Positions 23,901 to 34,002 of a DNA stretch of 64,000 nt are shown here, piece after piece; the first letter of the stretch is position 1, and each line of letters starts with the position of its first letter. A program made the translations under genes and the position numbers. Source of the DNA: Fistularia commersonii (taxonomy: Eukaryota; Chordata; Actinopteri; Syngnathiformes; Fistulariidae); contig JBBMNZ010000009.1 in NCBI GenBank assembly GCA_037954325.1, positions 13,108,501-13,172,500 of the forward strand, written 5' to 3'. The notes under the pieces are model-generated. The model was not told the DNA's origin. It did no database searches and saw nothing but the letters and a program-made list of their open reading frames with translations.

Positions 23901-26400
23901 AAATTTAGTTTTCTTTTTGTTCAAAATGCATCAGGGAATTTCAAAAAATGAGATAACATTAATAAGGAGACTAATTCTTTGTTTGAAAAAGTGACTGATC
24001 ATATGACCAATATATTGATCATTACTTATGTATAGCTACATCCTTCATATTTGTTTTTAATATTTTATCAACTATACATTTTGGAATATTTAAAAAAAAA
24101 ATCTGTCCCTTTTGCTGTGTGCTATTTATTCCTCTACTTCCAGATGGTAGCTCCTATGACACAACAATCAATACAGAATTTTTGATTTGTCTGGCCTGTG
24201 TGTGTGAGTGGGAACGTAAAGGTCTCATTCAGTTATTCTGTAAACATAGCTTACAAATGCCTCTTTGCATTTTAAGTGATTTATTCTTTCCCGCCAGTCA
24301 AATAAACAGCCAGATACTGCACACAGTTGAAGTTCCTGAAGATTATTCCAAGAATAAATAAACTAAATAAGACTTAAAAGCGTCGGAGTGCGGTGGTGAC
24401 ACATTCTTTAAAAAGGCAGAGGAGGAGACATTGGAGGATGTAAGTGCTATCAGCCCTCACCAATACTCCAACACGTATGAGTACATCATAAAGATGACAT
24501 TTTAAAAGAAACTCACCAAGAGTCATCCTGGCAAATACATCGGGGAAGTTCTTCTCCAACCACTGCCTACATTTGGCCGGCTCAGGCATGTACTCGCAGT
24601 ACTTGAGACAGAAACAGTAAACGCAGTTACTAAGTCAGCTGGAAAATGCCCGCAGAAATAAGTGTTCCTGTTAGTTGGTATGGCACCTGATAATCAGCCT
24701 CTTTAAGCCATGTGTTTAATCAATTGCGAATCCCCTCATTCCTATTCCTATGGATGCCTTTTATGCAGTTTCTTGGTTGAATTTTTCTGCCATGGTTACT
24801 CAAAATCACCGAAGGTCATCTAATACTTGCCCAGCTCGAGACAAATTTTGATGAAAACACTGCTGGGTTTATTACCTAAGGATGTTGGAGGTGGGGGGGG
24901 GCTACTTAACCAAAACAAACAGAGAAGATGACAGATCTGCTTGGACACAGTAAGTTACTAATTCTGTGTCCAGAAGGTCCATTTGGTGAGTGATTCTATC
25001 AATGGCGTCACAGAACGCACCAAAAATATATGAGCAGTTGGCTGAACTTACCTCCGTAGGCAGAGAGCACACTGCAAAGAAAAAACACAGCATTGAGAAT
25101 TATAAACACAACAGAAATACCAAATCCCATTGAATGTTGTGAGCAGGGCTGGGAGATACTCATTGTGTTTTTTTTGTTTTTTTTAATACACCAGTTGATC
25201 AGGTCTGGAAAATAGCAGATTATTTTGGCTGTACCAAGATTTTGCATGATCAAGAAAAATCTTCTGAATTTTATGTGGAAAATGTGTTAAAGACATCTGG
25301 CAATGTATAACTGCTCTTCGATAAAATGTATCATTTAAAGAATTGATTATTCTTTTTGTTTCAAATCAAATAATCATTCAATTCTGATAGACTTTCCTGG
25401 CCACGTTTGAGCAGAAAGAAGATTAAGGGTAAATTCTCTCATATTTCATTCATGTCTAATTCTGACACTGCATTTACCATGTTTTGATAAGCAACTGAAG
25501 ATGTGTGTCCAGTGTCTGATAATTAAAAAGTAGAAAAAAAAACCCACATAATTCAGAAATAAATGTATCCCCGAGCCTTTTTGGTTGAATACGAATGGCG
25601 TGTGTGATGTTGTACCTCCACAATAAAGAACTTTCAGTGGGTATTTCGAATCAGGGTCCAAGATCCCGTGCTCTGATTTAGACTCCGACTCCATCTCAGT
25701 AGTAGCCATTTCAGATTATCTAAATAAAGACAGGGTTTTTTTTTAATGCAAATAAGGTGACGAAACAAGCTGAAAGAGTCAAGCGGATTCAAAAAGCTGA
25801 GTAAAATTGTCTCCCCACTCGTCAATATGCCTACATGGTGGGGGGCGAGTGAACACAACTACTGCCTATGTTTCATCATGCTAACGCTGCTCTGATATTA
25901 AACAGTCGGGAAAATCACCAGCATGAACATCCAATCTCACACCTAAAACACAATGGCCAGAATTAGACAGAATTTTTCGCGGTTGTAATCTAATCCAACG
26001 CTGAGTTATTTATTGGGCTGCACGGGAACATTCAGCTTGACTAGCATTAGCTGGCTAACACATGCGGCTTTTTACATACTTAAAAACGCTGTAAATAGCC
26101 AACTTAGCATTCGTTTCTTTCAAAGCAACGCGTGATTTAAACGCAGAACACAAAGTGGACGCCCTGTTCACGGTGGTAAACAGTACCTGACTTGAGAAAT
26201 ATCCCCGAATTTATCTTAAAGCGATTCATTCATCAGGTAACGTTGAGTCACCCAGCTGTCACCGTTAGCAACTCAGGTTACTGAGCCGCTAACAAGCTAA
26301 CGGAAGTTGCTGCAGGATCACTAGACGAATAAGAAAGGGAATGTCGAGTTACATACCCCGCAAAATATTCGCTAAAACTTCCGCCGGATCGTTAAATCCG
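20950..26400 (-). CDS. denr: DENR, density-regulated re-initiation and release factor, complete
   Basis: Partner of MCTS1 in translation re-initiation after short upstream ORFs and in removing tRNA and mRNA from post-termination 40S subunits. Coding exons, 5' to 3': 25709-25616, 25071-25052, 24601-24517, 23496-23482, 23231-23151, 22687-22571, 22497-22358, 21290-21246 (stop at 21246-21248). Total 597 nt, 198 aa plus stop, the human length. An N-terminal zinc-binding region has Cys30, Cys33, Cys40 and Cys49 (YCGVCSLPTEYCEYM, then [12 protein letters not shown]). A charged linker [10 protein letters not shown] follows, then the C-terminal SUI1/eIF1 domain from about residue 115 ([37 protein letters not shown]), ending DLGEVKK. 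Two microexons (20 and 15 bp) are needed to keep frame. A 5' UTR exon with donor near 26186 is probable, and an AATAAA signal lies at 20968-20973. Confidence 0.97.
20968..20973 (-). terminator. DENR polyadenylation signal AATAAA
   Basis: Minus-strand AATAAA about 275 bp 3' of the DENR stop codon. The only canonical hexamer I picked out at a plausible distance. Confidence 0.55.
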
Positions 26401-26560
26401 CTCGCATTATCGGTTAATAGCAGTATTAGAAAATCATTCTTTCTGATGAGGCTTTAGTTTGCATACTTAGAGCACGCCTGATAGCGCTTCTTGTTTTAGT
26501 TGTCGTGGTTGTTTTATATTCCGTGCAGATGCGCGCCACCGCCTCCTGGTGCACCGGAGA
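26187..26560 (-). promoter_or_regulatory. Putative DENR 5' UTR exon and promoter
   Basis: A consensus donor (CAG|GTACTG on the minus strand at 26186/26187) marks a likely non-coding first exon. Upstream are ETS-type GGAAGT cores (about 26300 and 26370). CpG frequency is moderately raised. The start site itself is inferred. Confidence 0.5.
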
Positions 26561-26870
26561 ATACACACACATACATAAAACGATTCGTTTTTTTGGTGAA
26601 CATTTGGATCAGGATGTAACTAACTCGGGGCTAAAAATGATTTCTTTTTATCTATGAACTGATCATTGCGTTTTCCTCAACAGGTCAACTGTAACAGAGT
26701 TAAGGAAATCACACGTTGTATTTGTATGTTATTGTTTTAACAATAATCTTTTTGTCATGGCATTTGATTATTTTACCATACATTTTTGTTTACCATACAT
26801 CTTAAGTTTGTGTTTATTATGATTGAATAGTAATTGTGTTCAATTATTTTGAAAACACCTTCTCATCTAT

Positions 26871-26960
26871 CACTTCCGCCAGAGTGACGTCATGTCTCAA
26901 TAGTTTTTTTTTTTTTTTGGCTGCTTGGAGTTCCGTGGCAAAAGTACGGTCGGTAAAGTA
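26871..26960 (+). promoter_or_regulatory. Putative CCDC62 core promoter with ETS and CRE motifs
   Basis: CACTTCCGCC (ETS, inverted) at 26871-26880 is followed by a perfect palindromic TGACGTCA at 26885-26892. A possible non-coding first exon then ends at the donor GTAAAG at 26953. The ATG of CCDC62 is at 27234. About 450 bp separate these motifs from the DENR promoter, so the two genes are divergent. Confidence 0.6.
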
Positions 26961-27233
26961 TAATTTAAAGGGTTTAGAGTTGATTAAGTTAGCTATTCTG
27001 CGTATCTGCATACTTTAACAAAACGCCGAATCAGCTAAAAAGTTTTTAGCTTTGTAGTTTGTTGTTTAATGGACTGGCACGCCTTCCAAAACTGTGCGTA
27101 TGAAACAAAACATATATGACGGCATCACGAAGATACCAACAACATGATGAAATTGAAGCTATTTGTAATATTACCTTGCTTAATAAATAAAGTGCTGTGA
27201 TACGACGGACGAGGGAAGAACTAAACCTACCTG

Positions 27234-30200
27234 ATGGAAGATCCTTTGGATAAACTCCCTGTCTGGTTATCTGGTAAACCTCCAAAAATGCAAACATCAA
27301 TAAAATGATTCAAGAGTAAGTTACAAATATTTTACATTCTGGTCTCTTTTCTGTTGCAGATACCCCAGTTCCCTTCAAGCATAGCACTCCTGTTAAAAAG
27401 GTCAGGAGTTAAAAGCTTCATCTTTGCCCAGTTTGAAAATCTGATGCCTCCTATTTGGTCATTGAATTATAATTTATTTTAATTACACTTGTTAGGAACT
27501 TGCAGTTGAGATGTTGATTGGCAGCCAAAGTTCTGTCACAAGTAGCATCAGTATGGAGAGGTCAGACAAACACTGGGAAAAAATGACCCCTCTGGGTCCA
27601 CCGGATTCTCAAGCCCCACCCAGCTTTCTGGACCCAGAGGTGAGATCTGTGTAGACATTTCCAGGCCCTGGTCTATTTATTCTGGTGTTACATTATCAAC
27701 CCTTTGCTTCTACAATTTTATGTCATTTGTAGCTCAGATTCGGATTCAGCCAGCAAAACACTTAGTAGCTGCTAAATGTATAAACGTTTCCAGTTCCCAC
27801 TGAGCGACCCGAGCAGCTCCACCATCCAGAAGCAGAGGAGAGAGCTGCAGCTGCTGATGACTGAGCTGAAGGATCGGGACCGGGAGCTGAACACCATGAC
27901 GGAGGCGCACCAGAGGCAGCTGCAGGCCTGGGAGCGGGGCCGCCAAAAGGTTCTCTCTCTGGAGCAGAAGTGTGCACGGCAGGATGGTGAGCAGAGGAAG
28001 ATTTGTTTTTTTTCTTCTTGTGATTAAAACTGCAGGTTTGCAGCACACTTTTGCTCACGATCTCCCTGTTTTCTGCTCAGACGAGTTGCAGAAGCGAAAT
28101 GAGGTGATAAGGGTCCTGATGAAGCGGGTCCGGATTGTGGAAACCAGGGAGAAGGAGGTTCAGAGGGAGCTTGGTGCTGCCCAGCAGCAACTCTATGAGG
28201 TTCAGCAGAACCAGCAGCACATCAGAAAGAAGTGTCAGGACTATGAGGTATCACTTGAAAAGTTTTTGTTAAATAATTGAACCCTGATCAGTATAAATGT
28301 GATACTATCAAATGGGGTGTAGCAGCTTAATGTGACTTCACAGTATTATCATTGACCGACATGATGTTGACCTTGAGATTTGCTAGCCTATACTTAAGGG
28401 GAGTGTAAAGAGAAATTTATTGTGTTAAAGTGAACTTAGAATTTGTGACAAAAATGAGGCATAATTAGAATACAGAAGTCAAACAAGTATAAATATCTGA
28501 CATCACAGCAATTTACAGTACCTGAAGATTAGAAAAAAGTTTACCTGTAGAAATAAATACATTTAAGGCTCTTTTAATACAGGATTCTCTGCTTCTGTTT
28601 TCACATTGAAGCTTCTGTCATCCATTTCAGGAGAAAAACCAGAGTCTCAACTCGACAGTCACAATTCTGTCCAATCAGGTCGGCTCCCTGCATGTCAGAG
28701 AGGAAGAGCTCAGTGCAATGCTCAAACTCAAGGTACCCCAGTCTTGAAACACTGTCCATCTATCCATCTTCTACCGCTTATCCTGCAATCAGGGTTGCAG
28801 GGGATGCTGTAGCCTATCCCAGCTGTCATTTGGCGAGAGGTGGAGTACACCCTGGACTGGTCGCCAGTCAATCGCAGGGCCACATACAAATAGAGGCAAC
28901 ATTCACACACTTGCTCACTCATTTGGGCCAATTTTTTGTTGTAACTAATCTTAAAGCACTGTTTCTTTTATGTATATAATGTGTATTTTTGTTATTCATT
29001 CATTCATTCATATATTCATTCATTCATTCATTTTTATGTGTGTGTCTTTGTGTTTATGTGTGTGTGTGTGTTGTTATTAACTTGTAGTATCCCCTTTAGT
29101 TTTTGAGATTTTTTTTGCACATTGTTGCATTAAAATTGAACGAATAAATATGATGAATAATAAAAGACAGATACCTCAAAAATAGTTTTATTACCAGGTA
29201 ACAATACAATAAATACAAATTTATATGTTTGTAAGGAGGAATAAGAAATAGAAATTTAGCTAAATAATATGAATTACTGCAGTTGTTGATTATCATATAA
29301 TATATCTATATATATATTTTTGGGAGAGAGAGAGAGAGAGAGAGATTGACTAATTGATGACGTTCTGGTCTTGTAAGTTTGTTTGTTAATATATAAGTAT
29401 ATATACATATATATTTTTCCCCTGACTAGGACAAAGATGTGTCCAAGGCCTCGAGTCAAATAATCAACCTCAGCGGCCGCCTTCGGGATCTGGAGACGTC
29501 ACTGAACGAGAGCCGCTCGCAGGACAGCAAACTCCTGAAAGACGTGGAGGAAAATAAACATCGCTACCAAGAAGCCCGACAGGAAGTCTTAAGACTGAAA
29601 GGTACAGCATTAAAATTTCCACCGGTGTATGTTTGATTCGATTTAAAATAAAAGGATACCAGTACATAACTAATTCATAAATAGTTGTACTAAATGCAGA
29701 ACCGTTTTTCGCCCCGGTTTAAACTCGAACCCTCCACTCAGTAACATTTCGTGCCACTTGGGGATAGCAAAATCAAGCTGTAAACAAATGAAACTGAAGA
29801 TGAAATGATGAACATGTTAGCAAACACAGGTGGAGCGGGATTCAGGTGATCCCATCCCATTAGCATGATTGTGTCTTGCTAACGTTGCTAATGTTGTTTC
29901 AGACATGCATGCATATCAGACTAAATTTAAAACCAGTTGACGAGTTTCCACATTTTATCAGTCTCAGTGTAAGGATTCTACGCAGAATGAGTCCATATTT
30001 CTTTTTTACATTGGTGTCATTTGTTTGTGCTGCCACTAGCAGGTACAGAAAGTCTGAATTAGGATGGGGAAAAAATAGATCAATTGGAAAAATGAAAGAA
30101 AGGAGAGTTCACAGTGTAATGCCCTCATTTTGAGTTCTCCGCATTGCCAGAATTTAGATCGAAGAGCTAAAAAAATGTTCAAATTCTATTTATTGACAGT

Positions 30201-33200
30201 GATTTGTTTTACATTAACCTCTCTGTTTATTTGCTTTCAAGTATAGCACTAGTTTATGAAGATACTGCATTGAATATTCCACAAATATTAACCATTGAGC
30301 TCATTTACTTTATGAAAAGAGGCCCCTAGCTGTGGGCAGAACCTGAACCATATAAGCCATGAGAATCAATCTGTACACTTACACTATCTGTACACTGTAC
30401 ACATTAATTTTTTTTTTTTTACGCAGCATTGTCACTCAGATGGACTCGCACACTGATGTTTTATTACAGTGTTATTTTTACAGTCCATATTTTAAGTGTG
30501 CTGGTGTGGTCCTTCTGTTGTGGATGCAGAGGAGCTGCAGCAGCAGGTAACTCAGAGCAGCAGCCAGAGAGAGGAGATCATCCGACTCAAGCAGGAGCTC
30601 CAGCTGCTGCGCAGGGATCTGGCCTGGTCAGGTCTGTTACACTTCACTGGTTTAGTCTAACCAACAAAGTTTGCTCCAATATAATTGAAAAATCCTCACA
30701 TATAAGAAAAACCTGACCTTTTTTGTTTATTTATTTGCACGGCGGCACAGTAAGTAACGATTCCACCTTGCAGCAAGAAGGTCCCTGGTTTGATGCTGAC
30801 AGAGGCCCTTTCTGTGCAGGGTTTGCACGTTCTCCTTGTATCTATGAGGACGACCCTGAGTTCAGGATAAGCAGTGTAGATAATGAATGAATGTTTATCT
30901 TGCTGAAATGTAAGCCCTGCTCTCGTTGTTTTCCTAGAAGTCCTGTTTCCTCTTGGCGGTTTGTTGATATTTGGATCTCCCTATCTTTTGACCGGCAGAG
31001 GGCGAAAGCTGGAAGGACGAGCTGCTTGAACTGGCTCGCTCCAAACATGAACGTGCCACGTCTGAGCTTAAGTGCCTCCGCCAGGTACTGTCTGCTTCGC
31101 TTCCCAGCTGTGCAACATCAGCTTTCTCTGAGCTCCACGGCATGTCCAGATGTGATAATCAACTAGATTATTTGAAAGAACAAAAACAGCCACGAGTCAT
31201 CCAAACACCAGTCTTGAAAACCGTCCATGTTCTTCCTCATTCCTGCTGCTCCATTGTCCGCAAAGTTTTTCCGGTTTGGCCCCATTCTTTTCTCTTTTAT
31301 TTTCGAAGCTTCCTGGCTCATGTCCATTTCCACGGCGCCCACAGAATGAAAGGAAACAGTTTATAATGATTTTTTATGAGAATACCACTTAGCATATAGC
31401 AATAAAACAGGCAAAATAAAATAATTATCTAATAGACTTTTCCTTGGCCTGTGTCTCCTAGCATGCAGTTATTCTAATATTTAATATTTAGAAAAAGTGC
31501 TAAATGTTGCTAAAAATGCTAGTAGTTGTTGTAATAAGTCTGTGTTTGCACGTTGAAGGTAAAACGGTAGATTAGAATTTGAGGAGTCCCATGGAGTCAA
31601 TGCCACGTTACCCTGCCGTAACACCCTAGGCTCTCCTGTACAGTGGTTGAAAAATAGCGTTTTGTGTCTTAAAACCCAAACTTCAACCCTCATGTTGGAG
31701 AAAATCAAACTGTGGGACCATGCGCTTGTCTGTGTCTCACAGGTGTGTGAGAATCAGAGGAACGACCTGCAGCTCCTGCAACAGAACCTGGAGACAGCCA
31801 GAGAGGCACTGAAGGAGAGGAGCGGCCAGGAGGTTCTCAGGAGGTGAGGAGTGACAACTGGGGAAGGTGTAAATGTGTCTTTGTCTTGTGTTGAATGGTG
31901 ATGAGGAGGAAGATTTTTCCTCCCAAAGCAGAAACCTGGACGATGCATCTGTGTTTGTGTTTCAGCCATGACAGGTCAGGGTGCATTTTACAGGACGAGT
32001 CGCCTGCGTCCGTCAGAGTGAAGAACTCGGGACACAAAGTCCGTGCAGCAGCAGCCGCTCTTCAGGACACTGCCAACACAGAACGGGCCTGCCTCGCGAC
32101 TCGTTTCCCCGATGTAATAACTATGTGGTTACATCATCACTAAATCTTTACTAATTTTACATTAGCAGTCAGTCGAGGCTTCATGTTGCAGGATTTTAAA
32201 AATGACTGAATCTTTTAAAATAAAAATAATAAAAATATGTCTCTTTCCATATCCAGAGTGACGACCCTCTCTCCAGCTCCTTCCTGCAGCAGCTGCTGGA
32301 TGAATCCCTGCAGGTTGTCACAGGTTCATACCCTTGGACCTCCAAACCCCCAGGCTGGATTCACTATTGCGGGACCACTGACTCTCCCCACTCCCACAGC
32401 TGCCCGATCCCCCACCCACCCACAAAGGCCCCGGCTCTTCAGGTAATGGAGTCAAGTCAGATATTATTTATGTTGCATCAAATCACAACACAGTTGTCTG
32501 ATGTCACTTTCCGTATAGAACAGGTACGGACCTCACTCTGCCTTTTTCCAGGCAGAAACATTGGACAAATCCCATCTCTATGCAAACCTCCCAGGGTAAA
32601 ATGAGAAAAAGCAAAAGATATAGAAAGCAAATGTGTGATAGAGTTGATGTGAGCTATAAAGGTTGGGGCGGACAGGTACATGATAATAACATGAGCACTG
32701 GGAGTAATAGCTGAAATACGACAATAATAGCTTTTATATTCATGTAAAACATAACAATGATGGCTGTTGAAGTGCAAGCCACAACCCCTGGGAACCTGCA
32801 CAGAGGGTGTGTATTCTTGAGGTCTGAGGATGGTGTTCACACAAAACATGAAGGAAAAATTTTGAAAATCTAGACAAAAATTCACCCGAGGCTTTTATCT
32901 CAACGTGGGTCATTGGAGTTCCGTGTGACACACTGTGGTTGAGTTTTCCTTGATCAGAGAGTGATTTTTCAGGAGTTTTCAGTCATGATTTCAAATTATT
33001 CTCAGAATTAAAAGGTAATTGAATGTCCTCCCGGGCAACTTGTATTTTTGACTCACTCCGATACAGATGTGCGAAGTGACTTGACACTGATCTGCCATTC
33101 AGTTTCAAGATGCAGCATCATCATGTCATTCTGTCCGTAAACAGTGTGAAAATGTGACAGACGCGCACACAAACAGCCTGTTGGGGTGTGACATCAGCGG

Positions 33201-33431
33201 CAGAGAATATGCTGTTTTGTTCGCATCTCCATTCGGGGTGTGTCAAGATGTGACTTCTTTTTTCCTCTCTTCTTCTCATTGTTGTTCTTGCCCTAACAGC
33301 CATGTGAAACTCCACCCGGCACCTATCCCCGACATGATGATGCCCAACCGGGCGGAGGCTTGTGCACCAACGACACGTTCCCCGGGTGGAACCCTTGCCC
33401 CTCTAGCGACCGAGAACCTCACCCAACGTGA
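27234..33431 (+). CDS. ccdc62: CCDC62, coiled-coil domain-containing 62, complete
   Basis: Vertebrate testis-enriched coiled-coil protein; the human protein is reported as an oestrogen-receptor coactivator and the mouse gene as needed for spermiogenesis. Coding exons: 27234-27273, 27360-27400, 27496-27639, 27794-27986, 28081-28247, 28631-28732, 29430-29601, 30530-30631, 30999-31084, 31743-31843, 31966-32113, 32257-32442, 33300-33431 (stop 33429-33431). All phases agree and give about 537 aa, shorter than human (684). The start MEDPLDKLPVWLS is chosen because it is the first in-frame ATG in the exon. The coiled coil begins IQKQRRELQLLMTELKDRD, like human IEKQRKELQLLIGELKDRD. REEIIRLKQE and KDELLELARSKHERATSELK are also conserved. 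Near the C-terminus LQQLLDESLQVVT aligns with human LQRLLAESRQMVT, an LxxLL nuclear-receptor box. The first and last exons are the least certain. Confidence 0.93.
28745..28935 (+). repeat. Abundant teleost interspersed repeat (unclassified)
   Basis: CCATCTTCTACCGCTTATCC, GCCTATCCCAGCTGTCAT, GTACACCCTGGACTGG and TCGCCAGTCAATCGCAGGG in order. I recognise this as a very common fish interspersed sequence but cannot place its class. In the CCDC62 intron between exons 28631-28732 and 29430-29601. Confidence 0.6.
29295..29345. repeat. AT-rich tract plus (GA)n microsatellite in a CCDC62 intron
   Basis: A TATATATC-type tract followed by about 12 GA units. Confidence 0.9.
30735..30895 (+). repeat. SINE-like teleost repeat
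   Basis: CACGGCGGCACAGTAAGTAA, CAGCAAGAAGGTCCCTGG, CCTTTCTGTGCAGGGTTTGC and ACGTTCTCCTTG are diagnostic of a common fish repeat. A fragment of the same family is at about 37597-37630 in HIP1R. In a CCDC62 intron. Confidence 0.6.
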
Positions 33432-33655
33432 AACGGACCGTGTGAAGAAATCAGTCCTCCAGTGGATACAAATCAGTGAAAAATGAAAACCATAAATTCA
33501 ACTGTGCATATGAATATTCACATGTATATGATTTAACAGTTTTCCTTATATTTTGTAATGTCTATTTTAGGTAAAAACATTTTATATATATTTCTAGTTT
33601 GTGATTTTTAATGAAAGCCTCGACTTTGAGAAAGTAATTTTTGTGTTTCTGTTTG

Positions 33656-33657
<2 letters not shown>

Positions 33658-33704
<47 letters not shown>
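33658..33704. repeat. (TG)n microsatellite in the CCDC62 3' UTR or flank
   Basis: Uninterrupted TG tract of about 47 bp, about 225 bp after the stop codon. Confidence 0.95.
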
Positions 33705-33706
<2 letters not shown>

Positions 33707-33830
33707 CGAGCGAACGAGATGTCGAACCTGTCCTACAGGGCAGTTCACTGTTTCCCTTCTTTTGTTTTTCCAGTTTCACAGTCGATCAGCCGCGCGTCAC
33801 CTCCTTCTCTCCAAATGAAAAGAAAATGTT

Positions 33831-33836
33831 ATTAAA
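33831..33836 (+). terminator. Candidate CCDC62 polyadenylation signal ATTAAA
   Basis: Variant hexamer about 400 bp after the stop codon, just before the CpG-containing 5' flank of HIP1R, so the two genes are closely packed. Confidence 0.4.
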
Positions 33837-33839
33837 CTA

Positions 33840-34002
33840 CAAGTCTCGTTTTTTTTACTCTCGCGGTATTTCAGTACATTTTTAACGCTCTTCTCGCGGC
33901 TTTACGCCAAACAGGTGAGCGCGAGGGAAGAGTGTATGTGTGAGTGGGAAACAGTTTTCGGAATTCCACGCGTGTCCACTTTACCCACGGAATAAGGACA
34001 AA
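33840..34002 (+). promoter_or_regulatory. Putative HIP1R promoter and 5' UTR
   Basis: Short CpG-bearing stretch with two TCTCGCGG motifs (about 33859 and 33893) immediately before the HIP1R ATG at 34003. No TATA box is obvious. Confidence 0.5.

Noticed and set aside
28975..29035. ATTC tetranucleotide run and neighbouring GTGT tracts considered as CRISPR-like spaced repeats
   Set aside because: Simple microsatellite without unique spacers, and the window is vertebrate nuclear DNA.
32257..32313. Shorter version of this CCDC62 exon ending at CAG|GTTGTC
   Set aside because: The donor is weak, and the longer reading VVT aligns with human MVT after the LxxLL box, so the exon was taken to 32442.
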